Positions 21,534 through 32,303 of a stretch of DNA of 64,000 nucleotides are shown here, one piece after another (position 1 is the first letter of the stretch; every line of letters starts with the position of its first letter). The position numbers and the translations under genes are program-made. Origin of the DNA: Triticum aestivum (taxonomy: Eukaryota > Streptophyta > Magnoliopsida > Poales > Poaceae); the NCBI RefSeq assembly GCF_018294505.1, contig NC_057807.1, positions 142,156,461 to 142,220,460 on the forward strand, in the 5' to 3' direction. The notes under the pieces were generated by a model. That model did no database searches and was not told where the DNA came from. It was given only the letters and a program-made list of their open reading frames with translations.

Positions 21534-22329
21534 GGTACTCCTCTTCCCTTATTCGTGCAAATCTTATGTGTCTGCTTGCACGGTATTCATTCCATAGAAG
21601 ACACTAGTTGACCGCTTCTTCTTCATACTAGATGTTCCTAGTAACTCGCGATGCACAAGGTTTCTCCTCATATACTATTTCACCTTATCTAGAAGTCCGT
21701 CGCCCCCCTGAATTTCAATTTCTGGTCAGTTGATTCCCAATTAACGGAAGCATTCCCCGGCATAACAGGCGCTAGTATGCCTATTACGCCGGGGAAGCAG
21801 CGCCTTGGTGTTTATCCTAGGGGCGTGTGGGGCCTAGAGCTACTGGCTCCCAATTTGGAGGTCGGCTAGGATTAAAGGGATGGCCTGGGGGCGCTACCAA
21901 GCACGGTGGTGGTGTGAGGTCGAGGGGAGGACGGGGCGGCGAAGGCAGGGGTCTGGGCCGGTGGTCGCTGGCGGTTCGAGAAAGATCGACAACAGTGACT
22001 GGCGAGAGGTAGACGAAGGCCATCTGCCCGTTCCTTATAGAGCGGACAGTTCATTAAAAAATCGACTGACCTATTTATTTTCAGTCGACTGTTATCTTAG
22101 ATATGACCACATGTGGTGGTGTGCTGGAGGAGTACCTGCATTTCCTGTGCTCATATATTACAAAATCATACGGGGTAGAATCTAATTTTGTTTGCCATGC
22201 AATGTTGTAGAGCTATCATATGTCTCCTGTCATTTATTTTTCAGCCACCTGCTATCTGCTACTTTTACAGTGCACTAGTTCTGCACACACTTCACCCATA
22301 CTCTCACTATTGTGGTTTTTTTGCAAGGG

Positions 22330-24500
22330 TATTTCAGAGTCTGCCTCGAGAGAAGCAGAAAAGAAAAGAGAGAAGTCGCTCCAGCTTGGTATGCGGGTAG
22401 GCACGACACGTTACAGTGCTATAAAGGGTGCAGTGTTAGCAGATGGATACGGTAAACGTAGCTCTGGAGTTGATGACCTCGCTCGCAATGAACCACCATC
22501 CCAGGTGCTTGCTTTAACTTCGCGGTGTCATATGTGGTTGCATGTTCCATATGGTGTCTAGCTTGTATTCGAAAGGCCGAAGTCGGCCTTTATTAAGATA
22601 AGGAAAGATATTTTTTACATGAACCACCATCCCGTGAGCACCAGAAGACAAATAGCTAGTCAGGGCACTGGCCGAGCCAGTGACAAGCCCAGCAAGGACA
22701 GGCATCACCTGGAAGCCAACTAAAAAGCCGAGATGGTGGCGAAGCAGCCCGCCTCCCACCAGGCTCTCAGGTCCTAGATGATCATGCTCACCACTCCAGT
22801 CGGATGTCTAGCTTGTATTGCTTCGAATTTGGTTAAATTGCATCTTCTTAGCTTACACATTATACCTTTGAATATGACATGCCTTTCTGTTTTTGGTACA
22901 TACTAGTACATCTATGTATTAACCATGTTCTTACATCAAACTAATGTTATTGTGTATCCCCCATCATTCACTTATGATGAGGCAGGCAGGCAAGTGGACT
23001 ACTCCTCATTTAAAGAATGCAGCGTCAGCCTCCCAACATGATTCTCAAGAAACAGCAAGTCTAGATGAAGACAGTGAACGTAGCTCTGTAGTTGATTACA
23101 GCATTTCCCCTACACTAGCATCGCAGGTGCTTGCTCTAACTTGGCAGCGTGATATGTGGTTGCATGTTGCATGTGGTGTCTAGATTGTAATTCTTCCAAT
23201 CTGGTTAAACTGCATGTGCTAGTCTGCTTAGCTTATACATTATACCTGTTAATGTGACATGCCTTCCTGTATTTAGTACATAGTACATCTGTGTATTAAG
23301 CATGTCCTTACATAAAACTATTGTTTTTTTGTATCCCGCATCAATCAATATGACGAGACACCTTTAGTATATGCAGTGCGATATTAGTTGCATCTTTCAT
23401 ATGATTTATAGCATGCGCTGCTTCTAATTTGTTGAAATTCCATTTATGATGGGACGCTTTTAACTTGGCAGAGTCATATTGGTTGCATCTTTCATGTGGT
23501 GTCTAGCTTGCATTGCTTCTTATTTGTTGGAATGGTTTCTGCTTCGTTTACACAAACAGTTGTGAACATGCCATGTCGTCCTATTTTTCGTACATATTCC
23601 ATCTTGGTATCATGTGTTTGCCTTACGTCAAAGTAGTGATTGTCAGTATCATGCATGAATGAGTTCTAAAGAGAGAATTTTATTGCGTTTTCTTGTCGGT
23701 TTTACTTGACAATTCAAAATCAATAAAGCCGAAGGAAGTTAGCAAGGCAGCGGATAAAGGTTCTCCTTCCAAATGGAGGGCCTCTACAGTTTCTACTCCT
23801 CCACACCCCCAAGATGATTTCCAAGACAACACATGCATAGACATTCAACAAAGTTGTGTTTATGATGAGCACGTCTCCCCTAGTGCACCATCACCGGTGC
23901 TCCCTCTAACTTGGCACTGCTATATGTGGTTGCATGTTATGTGTGATGTCTAGCTTGTATTGCTTCTAATTTTGTTGAATTCCATCTGCTTACTTTACAC
24001 ATTATACTTGAATAAGACACGTGTTCCTGTTTCTACAACATACAATATCTGTCTATCACACCATGTTCTTACATCAAATTACTACTATTGTGTAACCTGC
24101 AACAATCACTTATCATAAGACACGTTTGACTTCAGAGTGTGATATAGGTTACATCTCGCATTCTTTTCTAGCTTGTACTACTAATTTTTTGAAATGGCAC
24201 TTATGACGAGACAGTTTTAACTTGGTAGAGTGATATTCGTTGCATCTTTTATATGGTGTCTAGCTTCTAATTTGTTAAAATGCCTTCTCCTTAGTTTATA
24301 CATCATAAGCTGTGAATATGCAATGGCACTAATGACGAGAGACCTCTAACTTGGTAGTATGATGTTGTTTGCATCTTGCATATGATTTATTTCTTGTACT
24401 GCTTCACATTTGTTTAAACGCCATTTATGATGAGACACCGTTAACTTGGCAGAGCGATATTTGTAGCATCTTTCATATGGTGTCTACCTTCCATTGCATT
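22330..24500 (+). repeat. Tandem exon/intron units in the CACTA gene
   Basis: Three diverged units each carry a charged short exon ending in CAGGTGCTTGCT or a variant, followed by the same intron start (TGTGGTTGCATGTT ... TGTCTAGCTTGTATTGCTTC). The exon ends lie at about 22503, 23128 and 23898. Further intron-only copies of the TAACTTGGCAGAGTGATAT motif lie at about 23455, 24200, 24340 and 24440. The read-through peptides look alike (MWLHV near the end), but that part is probably intron. Confidence 0.7.
22570..22804 (-). mobile_element. Short non-LTR retrotransposon fragment with 15-bp target duplication
   Basis: 235 bases flanked by the identical 15-mer TGTCTAGCTTGTATT (22555-22569 and 22805-22819). 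On the - strand it ends AATAAAGGCCGACTTCGGCC, a polyadenylation-like signal fused to a small hairpin. Long perfect target duplications point to LINE-mediated insertion; the body is probably a 5'-truncated LINE 3' end. Confidence 0.7.
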
Positions 24501-24939
24501 GCTTCTAATTTGGTGAAATGTCTTCTGCTTAGTTTACACATCATAGTTCTGGTTATCTCTTCCATCCTGTTTTTCATACATACTACATCCTCCTGTCATG
24601 TGGTTGTCTAACATCAAAGTTCAGTTCATCTGCATCACGCATCAATTTGTTCTGAAGAACTAAATTGTTATTCATTTTTCTTGTCGGCTTGACTTAACAT
24701 GGCATAGAGAAAGAGGAAGAAACGCAGAATGGCAGGGAATGAGAAGCGGATGAATCCTGCAGATTCTGCTGGTACTGATGGTGCAATAGAAGGTCAAAGT
24801 CCAATGAAAAATTCTACAGACAGGGCATCCCATGCTACACGAGCTACAAAAAATCCAAACAGAAACAAATAGCTGCCACCAAACAAGCAGAGACAGCCCT
24901 AGTTCTTGCAACACCTACCACAGTACTACTAGCTGCACG

Positions 24940-27000
24940 AGTTACTCGTGCGTCAACTGAGCTAGCAGCATGTTCCCAAGCTCCCTTGCCACCTGACACT
25001 ACTTCCCAAGCACTCTTGACACAAGACGAGTTGGCAAGATCAGATGAACCTTGTGAGCTTCAACAGCAAGAAGGTAGTTGCTGGAGTCAAGTTACAGTTG
25101 CATGCTTCTTTATATGTAGTCTCACAGTTTGATGTACACTAACACTTCCTATGTTCGTTGTTGGACTAGCACCTAGGCGCAAGAGGAATCAAACATCAGG
25201 GATAATGCTCGATAGGTTAACTAAATCTAGAGGAGGAAGAATGGAGATCCATTTTGAGGCAGGTTTAAAAGGGCCATGTGATGCTACAGAGTCAGCCAAG
25301 TTAGTATCAGAGGCAGCCATTGCCGTTAGATGTCATGTACGTATCCTCCCAACATGGATTCAGTACAGGAATGACAAAGACGAAACCCAGTTCAACACCT
25401 TCCTCGACCATTTATCTGTAAGTATGGTTATGTATGGAAACTAGTAATATCGTCTTGCTCTGTCCCATACTTTCTAGGTTGCTGAAAATGAGACTCCCAT
25501 AATTTTCAACAGATGAGGTTCAAGTTGGATAGCCAAGATGATGCAACCAGACAAGCTTGCACCCATGTTTTCAAGTCTGCTCTACGACAGTATCGGTATA
25601 ACTTGAGGAAAACTCACTTTGAATGCAAGGCTAACAGTGAACTTTCCCAAACATCTCCAGTGGAAAACATATCGGATGAAGATTGGAGGGGCCTCATTAA
25701 ACACTGGTCTGATCCGAAGTATTCGGCACATTATATATATGTGATCAGATCACATGTTGAAGTCCTATTTACGCATGTGCCACACAAATCTATCTTCTTG
25801 TAGGTGAACTGATCAAAGAAGAAGGCCAACCGTACGAAGTGAAATTCCAACAGACGACAGGATCTCGTAGCTATATTGCACACTGTGAGGCTCTTGTAAT
25901 TAGCTGATGTTTCACTCTTTTCGTTGTACATATTATCATATCTATATTGACTTGTTCCAAATGCAGAGGAAAGCCCGCAAGGACCAAAAAGTACCTGAAC
26001 CAAATGATGTGGAAATCTTCAAGGACTGTCACACCAGCAAGAAGAAGGGCATGACTACACTAGTCAAAGCCGTTGTTGTAAGTCCTTAATCCTCATGCCT
26101 TTTAACTACTACTTACTCTGACTTGTGCCTTGAACTGCATGGTTTGCAGCCAATGTCTATTACTCTTTTCAATTTTATACACAATTGTCTTAGCGTATCA
26201 TTGCACCTTACAAGGTTTAAAAGAGAGGAGTGATGTTCCTTTGATCTTGACCCGTAATCTAGTTCCGTGCTGGACTTGCCCACACAACGTTACAATTTCT
26301 TGTTTGTCTGTTCTCAGTTGTTTTGTGATATGAATGATGTCATACTATGCTTACCATATTATAAACTTTGTCTCTTTATCCTTAGCCCTCAATACAATGT
26401 GAAGAAATAGACAATACATTAGCGATGGTACATGGTCATATGTTTGGAACCTGGTTTTATTATGTACTTTGCAATAAAATACAACTAATATTTTACATGG
26501 GTTCACCAGAATAAGTTATGTATATAGACCAAAGCTATTTTGTTTGGTTTTGCTACCTCCTTAATATCTTCTGTTCTGGTACTACTAATGTAAAAAACTC
26601 AACTTTTCAGCGAGCTATGGAAAAAATGGTGGAACCGCCACCTTCTGAAGGTGGCGAGGCAACTATAACCGCAATGTCAGCTCTTCCTGTAGTGGGTTAG
26701 TACCTGTCCACTAACAGTGCCAAAAGCACGTTCCTGCGTAATACTAGGTTGGTTGTTAAGGCAATCTCCAAACTGCCTCATGATCAAGATATGCAAGCTC
26801 AAAGCAATGTTGTATCTGCGCTCCAGACACAAGTCCATTCCCTAACAGAGACCCTTTGTGAAACAAGGAGGGACATTGTTCGATGTCATCAAGATATGCA
26901 TGGTTTTGAAACAAGACTATCAGACATTTGCTATGTTGTTCAGGAGCCTAGGAGAAATGAAGGCGAGGGTTATGGTGCTCCATCGGACAATACATCATGA
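24940..27000 (+). pseudogene. Ptta/En/Spm-type (Transposase_24-like) multi-exon gene of the CACTA element
   Basis: Exon-like blocks with good splice borders, in order: about 25173-25421 (KRNQTSGIMLDRLTKSRGGRM ... LDHL, donor GTAAGT); from 25513 (acceptor CAACAG; FKSALRQYRYNLRKTHFEC, EDWRGLIKHWSDPKY); from 25803 (KKKANRT, QQTTGSRSYIAHC, with a 1-base shift); 25966-26079 (acceptor AATGCAG; NDVEIFKDCHTSKKKGM, donor GTAAGT); 26611-26700 (acceptor TTTTCAG; AMEKMVEPPPSEGG); and a last exon to TGA 26998-27000 with a predicted coiled coil. These motifs are typical of the plant Ptta/En/Spm family carried by CACTA elements, thought to bind element ends. The DDE transposase (TNPD-type) was not found. 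Confidence 0.72.
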
Positions 27001-27329
27001 AAATGTAACCGTCAAGTCAAATGAACTGAGCTTCTGAACTTCTGGTGGTGCATTTATCTGCTAGACTGTTAAGTTTTATGCCAACCTTCCTTTTGTTATA
27101 TAGTTGTAATTTGCTTTGGTGCGATACAAAATTTATTCTTAACATGCATCCACCGGGTGAAGAAAACATCAAGCCATTTTTGCATAGTGCAGGGTGTTCC
27201 CTATATTTGCACTGGTGGCGATCTTTGATGCCGAGTGGATGTAATATGTGCAATCGCCTTAATAGCCTAGCGTTAGTTTCGGCCTTATTTATTTCCTAGT
27301 CTTCTTTTTCCCTGGTTTGCTAGTGGCCG

Positions 27330-28090
27330 CAACAACCATGGTCCCTATACGGGCCATAGGATCCATGGGTCTCCTACGGGCCGTCGATAAATGGGCCTCC
27401 AACAGGGCTGTAGAATCGGTGGGCCTCGGGCCGTCGGATAAATGGGTCTACATGGGTCGTAAACGGGTGTAATTGGTATCGGCCCAGCACGGTAACGGGC
27501 CATTAACAGGCCGGAGGACAGCAAAGGCTTAATTCTGTCACATGCATAACGGGTCGTTAATGGGCCAGAATATAGGATGGGCTGGAAACGGCGCAACGGG
27601 TTAACAGGCCAGAAACGGGTCAACTCTTGCCATGGGACAAATTTGGCCCATTAGGGGAACAGGCCAGTAATAGGCCGGAAGTAATCGAGGGCCAGAAAGG
27701 AGCCCAAGAACGTATGGGCCGTCAATAGGCCGAAAGCTAACACGGGCTGGAAACAGCCCATGTGAATCACGGGCCGTTAACGGGTACAAAGAAAATTACT
27801 GTTCATTATGGGCTAGAGTCACCGTGGGCCTCTAAAGGGCCTAAAGATACGAAGGCCTCATATGGGCCGAAAGACATCGTGGGCCATACGTGGGCCGAAA
27901 GTGAAATGGGTTGGTGTTATATTAGACGGCCCACATGACGTTATTGGGCCTATTTCCTTTAGGGCCTAACGGGCCGTGAGTTACCGGGCCGTAAAATGGG
28001 CTATTTGCAAAGAGATCATTAAGAGGCTTTTCATGGGCCAGCCTGTTAACTTTTGACCAAGTCAAACGGGCCAGCTTTGTAAGCTAAATG
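27330..28090. repeat. Subterminal GGGCC(G) repeat array of the CACTA element
   Basis: Dozens of short direct and inverted copies of GGGCCGTTAACGGG-like and TGGGCCGAAA-like units. Dense subterminal repeats near a CACTA end are the usual binding sites of the element-encoded protein. Confidence 0.75.
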
Positions 28091-28340
28091 GGCCAATGGT
28101 GGGTCGTGCCACATGCCGACATATCATAGGCGCCTATCTGACCCACTGACGAGCTGACACGTGTTTCGTCCGGCCTATAAGAATTTTACACGTGGAAATT
28201 TCCCATTGGTCGGGGCTGTTAACGGCTTATCGGATCCAAAACCTGACCCGATAGCTTAACGGAGTTCCGTTACGGTGGATGCCACATGTCAGTCACCCTT
28301 GACGAAAGCACTTCTGTGACACGTGATTTATCGTCATGGA

Positions 28341-28514
28341 AGTAGACACTTCCGTGATGATAATTTTGGTAATGTCAGGGAACACTTCTACGACAGCACA
28401 GGTATGACAATCTTGATCCTGTCATCAAATCGTCATGGATGTGCATGCATGACAAAAAATGCGACCTACTGTGACAAACATGTATCATCACGGAAGTGTA
28501 TTTTTTTTTGTAGT
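28341..28514. repeat. Right terminus of the CACTA element with nested inverted repeats
   Basis: ACACTTCCGTGATGATA (28341) and its complement TATCATCACGGAAGTGTA (28484) form an inverted repeat. The second leads into a T9 run and GTAGTG at 28509-28514, the CACTA end. Confidence 0.75.
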
Positions 28515-29977
28515 GGTATGCCATGGATATAGCACTATGGGTGCAATAGAATATGGCGGTAGAGATAAATATGGAGAAGACAAAAAAGGAGAAGGTCTCA
28601 CATCAACGAGGCTAACCAACGGGCTATGGAGATGCCCATCAATTGATGCCAATGCAAGGAGTAGGGATTTCCATGCAACAGATGAACTAAGAGCTATAAG
28701 TGTATGAACCTCAAAATGAAAACTAAGTGGGTGTGCATCCAGCTTGCTTGCTCTAGAAGACCTCAGGCATTTGAGGAAGCCCATCATCAGAATATACAAG
28801 CCAAGTTCTATAATGAAAAATTCCCGCTAGTATATGAAAGTGACTACATAGGAGACTCTTCATATGAAAAATATAATACTACTTTGAAGCACAAGTGTGC
28901 AAAAAGAGAGTAACATTGCCCCTTCTCTATTTTTCTCTCTTTTTTGGTGGGCTCTTTTTGGCCTCTCTTTTTCTGGGCTCTTTTTGGCCTCTTTTTATTT
29001 ATTTATTTATTTCCTCACTGGGACAATGCTCTAATTATGAATAATGATGGTCATCACACTTCTATTTACTTATAACTCAAAATCGATACAAGAACAAAAT
29101 ATAACTCTATATGAATGCCTCTGTAGTGTACCAGGATGTGCAATGATCTAGCGTAACATGTATAAAAAATGATGAACGGTGGCTGAGCCACAAATACTAT
29201 GTCAGCTATATGATCATGCAAAGAAATATGACAATGATGATGTGTGTCATAATAACGGAACAGTAGAAGTTGCATGGCAATATATATTGGAATGGCTATG
29301 GAAATGCCATAATAGGTAGGTATGGTGGTTGTTTTAAGGAATATGTAAGGAGGCTTATGTGTGCTAGAGTGTATCATATCACGGGGTTTGGATGGACCTG
29401 CAAAAATTGCACCACATCTCGAGGTGAGAAAGGGCAATGCATGGTAACGAAGAGGCTACCAAATGGCGTAAAGCTGAGAGTGTGTAAAATCCATGGACTC
29501 GCATTAGTCATAAAGAACCCACATACTTATTGCAAAAGTCTATTAGCCCTCAAAGCAAAGTACTACTACGCATGCCCCTAGGGGGGAGGTTGGTAGGAGT
29601 TAACCATTGCATGCCCCCGACCTTCACGCAAAGGAAGACACTCAACAATAAGTCGTGCTCCAACTTCTTAGCTAACAAGAGACTATACGTGCATGCTTCG
29701 GGAATCACAAACCTTAACACCAATATTCTTACTAAACCACAATTATTCACTAGTACCTCCCACATATTACCATCTTTATATTGCAAAACTATTAGAAGGA
29801 ATCAAACTTATCATATTCAGTGATCTACATGAAAGTTTTTATTATATCCCTCTTGAATACCTATCATATTAGGACCAACTTCATAACCCATGCATATTGT
29901 CATTACTAATACAAAACTCTCGAAATGATATAAGTGAAGCATGAGAGTGTAGCTATTTCTTTCAAATATAACCACTG
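28515..29977. other. Non-coding remnant of an LTR retrotransposon
   Basis: AT-rich, repetitive-looking text with a T-rich GGGCTCTTTTTGGCCTC repeat (28940-29010) and no convincing coding frame. It looks like untranslated internal sequence of a common Triticeae Gypsy family, but I cannot name it securely. The CACTA element ends on its left side and element 3 is inserted on its right. Confidence 0.4.
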
Positions 29978-30888
29978 TGTTGCGGGAAACCACGGCCACC
30001 TATGGGACCGGGACGGCGCCTTGCTGGTTCGGCAAGGGGGGTCGTGTTGCACAAAGAGCAGACCAACGCGAGGCAGCATGACAGGGATCGCAGAGGCAGT
30101 TTTACCCAGGTTCGGGCCGCCGCGAGGCGTAAAACCCTACTCCTGCTTTGGTGGATTGATGGGGAAAGGTGGTGGTGGTGGTGCGTAGCACACTTACCCG
30201 ACAAGGGTTGCTTCGGGGCAGCAGCGACTACGCTCGTATGGGGGTGTGAGTGGTCTAAACCTCCAACCCCTTAAATCCTTGCCATGTGCCTCCTTTTATA
30301 GATCAAGGGGTTACCACAGTGGCAAATTAGTCGTTAGACACTGATATGATAGCAAATAGTGTTATCATACCTAACTCTGCAGGCTGACAACGTGCATTTA
30401 ATGTGCCGCTTAGTGTCACGTTGTTGGTTGCCCGGCAAGGCCTGCCAGGCTAATTCGCTACCAACACGCCTGCTCGCTTAACACATCACTGGACGAGTGT
30501 CATTTGTGGGTTCACTTGGTTGGAAGTGTCCGCCATGCGGCGAATGGCCGCCACTTAATCATCCTGCATCTTGACACCGCACTGATCGACGACGTGGGTC
30601 GTGGTGGAGTAGTTGGTGAGGTGATTTGGTCTCTGTGAGCCCCAGCAGGCCCTACCGGGGCACATGGGTCCTCTTCTTCTGGGGGTGGCCACGCCCCTTG
30701 CTGGGCTCACCTGCCCAGCAAGGGAGGCTTCTTTCTTGATAATATTTGGCTCCTTTGTCTTAGTCTTGGTTCCTTCTGATCTGCTTGTTCCTTCTTCGAG
30801 TCTCTTGGTCCCTTGCCCTGGTGTTCCAATCTTGATCTTGTGCCTGTGCACACTCAGGTCAACAAGCCCTGGGTCTGTTGCACCGACA
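29978..30888 (-). repeat. 3' LTR of element 3
   Basis: On the + strand it runs TGTTGCGGGAAACC ... TTGCACCGACA, next to a G-rich purine tract on the - strand (30889-30905). A TATA box lies on the - strand at 30293-30300. The same left end occurs at 50347. Confidence 0.8.
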
Positions 30889-31137
30889 GAAGCCCCCGGG
30901 CCCACTCCGAACACACTGCCGAGCGTCGTCGGGGTAGGGACTAACAAGTGCATAGGCAGCGCTGTTGAAGCGGCTGGTCTCTTGAGATCTTCTTTGTTTC
31001 TTCATTAGTCTTGATTCCGGGCCAGTTTTCGGTTTCCCCGTGCGTTGAGCAAAGCCAATGGTGGTGGGACCACTCCAGTAATGGCCCGTGAATGACTTTA
31101 TTGCATGGGATAGAAACTGCCAATTCACTCTTCCCAC
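30889..31137 (-). other. Purine tract and short internal stretch of element 3 before the element 2 insertion
   Basis: It begins with the purine tract (GGGCCCGGGGGCTTC on the - strand) and ends with CCCAC, the left target duplication of element 2. No coding content was seen. Confidence 0.6.
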
Positions 31138-32011
31138 TGTCAGATTTAGGGATCCGGCAACCCTTGAGAGGTTCGAACTCTAGGGTGCGTGTGGAGATCT
31201 CAACCTGCCCAGCCTGCCTACTCGCGATCCTCCTAAGCCTAGCGCGTCGAGCTCGAAGAGACACAATGACACAGAGATTTATACTGGTTCAGGCCACCGT
31301 TGTGGTGTAATACCCTAATCCAGTGTGGTGTGGTGGATTGCCTCGAAGGGCTATGGATGAACAAGTACAGTGGATGAACAAGCCTCAGGAGGTGAGGTGT
31401 TCTTGAGCTGGTGTGGGGGTCGGGTGAGAATGGATCTGATCCCCCACTATGATGGTGGCTAGTCCTATTTATAGTGGCCTTGGTCCTCTTCCCAAATATG
31501 AGCGGGAAGGGATCCCACAACGGCGGGATTTGAAAGGGGACAAGTAGTACAGTCTATCCTAACAAAAGTAGTCTTCACCTGCAAAAAGCCTCTGGTCGTG
31601 ACGCTGCAGTGGGCTCATTGATGACCTCCATCCTGCCGTCCTCGCGGTCTTGGTCTCATTGCACTGGAATGGAAACCTTTGGCTGATTCCTCGAGACTCC
31701 GCGCCTGCGCCTTGCTTCCTTTGCACCAAAGAGGAAACCTGCGCTCTGCGCCCGCCTGGCCTTGGTCGTCATCGCTCACGTCGGCTGAGCCTCGTGAGGT
31801 AACTTCCATAGAACTCTCCTCCCCTCAGGAGCCCTCCTGAGGAGTCCACTTCCTTCGGGGGGTCTTGGCGTTGTCCGCCTCGCGAGGCTTGGCCCCTCAC
31901 GAGAGTCGGTGGCGTTGGTGTTGAAGTTGGGTCGTAGCAGGCCATCGATATAGCCACGTGGTGGGCCGTAGGCAGGCAGAACTGGATACCCCAAAATCCA
32001 GGACGCCGACA
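31138..32011 (-). repeat. 3' LTR of element 2 (874 bp)
   Basis: It begins TGTCAGATTTAGGG and ends GGACGCCGACA on the + strand. It pairs with 39720-40594; by eye the copies differ by several percent, mostly transitions. Confidence 0.9.
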
Positions 32012-32030
32012 GTAGGCCCCGGGCCCAAGG
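32012..32030 (-). promoter_or_regulatory. Purine tract of element 2
   Basis: TTGGGCCCGGGGCCTAC on the - strand directly adjoins the 3' LTR. Confidence 0.6.
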
Positions 32031-32303
32031 CGCGCTCGGACTTGGCTTCCAGGTGAAGCCAAAGGGCAAGTGCAGAGCGCCGCGGGCCCTAACTGCCTGC
32101 GGCCTTGATGACGTGTGGCAATTGATTGGACGTGGGCGACTCCGTTTCCCCACGCTGCCTCGGAAACTGCTTCTGACTGACAAAAGGGGTGCCGCCTGCC
32201 GCCAGGCTTTCCTTGCTCCTTATTCATCTTGCTCCAGATCCCTTTCTCCCGGCAATAGAAGAACTCACCAGATCTGCCGATTTCCCCCCAAATCTTCTGC
32301 TCG

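Larger units (their letters stand above)
20841..28514 (+). mobile_element. CACTA (En/Spm) DNA transposon, right end at 28514, left end not found
   Basis: The right terminus at 28484-28514 reads, on the complement, CACTACAAAAAAAAATACAC, the CACTA signature. Inside are GC-rich first-exon sequence, tandem exon/intron units, a Ptta/En/Spm-like multi-exon gene (to 27000) and a GGGCC-rich subterminal array (27330-28090). The left boundary given is only where the gene-like sequence starts; no matching left TIR was seen, so the copy may be truncated. Confidence 0.7.

Noticed and set aside
20842..21597. 251-codon Pro/Arg-rich ORF
   Set aside because: GC-rich leader-like sequence open in several frames at once; no recognisable domain.
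22514..22759. 81-codon - strand ORF
   Set aside because: It spans the edge of the LINE-like insert and CACTA intron sequence, so it is a chance fusion.
27345..27789. Pro/Arg-rich - strand ORFs in the GGGCC array
   Set aside because: Produced by the subterminal repeats of the CACTA element.
28323..29823. Short ORFs at 28.3-29.8 kb
   Set aside because: Non-coding CACTA end and LTR-element remnant; AT-rich, no domain.
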